A stretch of DNA of 64,000 bases, taken from assembly GCF_003663885.1 (NCBI RefSeq), contig NZ_RCCE01000006.1:285944-349943 (forward strand). Reading direction: 5' to 3'. The position numbers were made by a program, and so were the translations under genes. Source of the stretch: Litoreibacter meonggei. GTDB lineage: Bacteria > Pseudomonadota > Alphaproteobacteria > Rhodobacterales > Rhodobacteraceae. Under the pieces are notes generated by a model. That model had not been told where the DNA came from. It did no database searches and saw nothing but the letters and a program-made list of their open reading frames with translations. Positions 63,983 to 64,000 of this stretch are shown piece after piece; positions within the stretch are counted from its first letter, which is position 1; each line of letters starts with the position of its first letter.

Positions 63983-63997
63983 CCAAGGAATGCCCCA
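63983..63997 (+). repeat. 15-bp direct repeat, copy 2
   Basis: Second copy of the 63048-63062 element, three bases from the window end. The continuing sequence cannot be seen. Confidence 0.55.
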
Positions 63998-64000
63998 CGT

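Noticed and set aside
1..64000. CRISPR arrays, rRNA and tRNA genes
   Set aside because: No regularly spaced direct repeats, rRNA-like tracts or cloverleaf candidates were noticed on reading; a dedicated scan such as tRNAscan-SE was not run.

Overview
The window looks like accessory DNA from a marine alphaproteobacterium of the Rhodobacterales (Roseobacter type). The evidence is a complete smoEFGKS-mtlK polyol operon in the order known from Rhodobacter, several TRAP and ABC sugar importers, LacI/GntR control, RTX proteins, and tightly packed operons with 4-base ATGA or TGATG overlaps. These assignments rest on recalled family sequences; no database search was run. I saw no rRNA, tRNA or CRISPR array.

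Bases 1-16559 hold a sugar-acid locus. On the + strand are an AldA-like dehydrogenase (partial), an enolase-superfamily protein resembling 3,6-anhydro-L-galactonate cycloisomerase, a zinc alcohol dehydrogenase and KduD. On the - strand is a ten-gene operon: APH-fold kinase, enolase paralog, FAH-family hydrolase, two SDRs, a four-gene ABC importer and a XylB-like SDR. An orphan TRAP binding protein and a second cycloisomerase paralog follow. A LacI regulator (15582) and two identical perfect 14-bp palindromes tie the two - strand units together. My central hypothesis is that 2-keto-3-deoxy-L-galactonate is processed like 2-keto-3-deoxy-L-fuconate to pyruvate plus L-glycerate. The kinase and the modified enolase would then convert L-glycerate to PEP.

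17055-25064 is a xylose-isomerase operon: LacI, xylA, TIM-barrel epimerase, Gfo/Idh oxidoreductase and RbsABC-type importer. It has no xylulokinase. 26678-34106 is a hexuronate locus: uxuA-uxuB diverge from a GntR gene, a TRAP dctPQM system and an IdnD-like dehydrogenase, across a perfect 21-bp inverted repeat. A scar follows, with remnants of an IS3-family transposase and a GspE-type ATPase.

34902-38401 is an electrophile-detoxification operon (GST, NTF2-like, tautomerase, nitronate monooxygenase, GFA, NIPSNAP) diverging from an HxlR regulator. 38425-40942 has gloA, two exported proteins and a TetR regulator. 40950-41556 holds two decayed genes, including the fructokinase that normally ends the polyol operon. 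41638-49180 is the polyol operon with its LacI regulator.

50246-54369 encodes two RTX proteins, one fused to an SGNH/sialate-esterase domain. 55034-58068 has a cupredoxin, an ECF sigma factor, its probable anti-sigma factor and a subtilase lipoprotein. From about 58600 to the end lies a mobile island: a tyrosine integrase and a 612-residue TPR/membrane/L7-L12-like protein lie between two perfect 250-bp inverted repeats.
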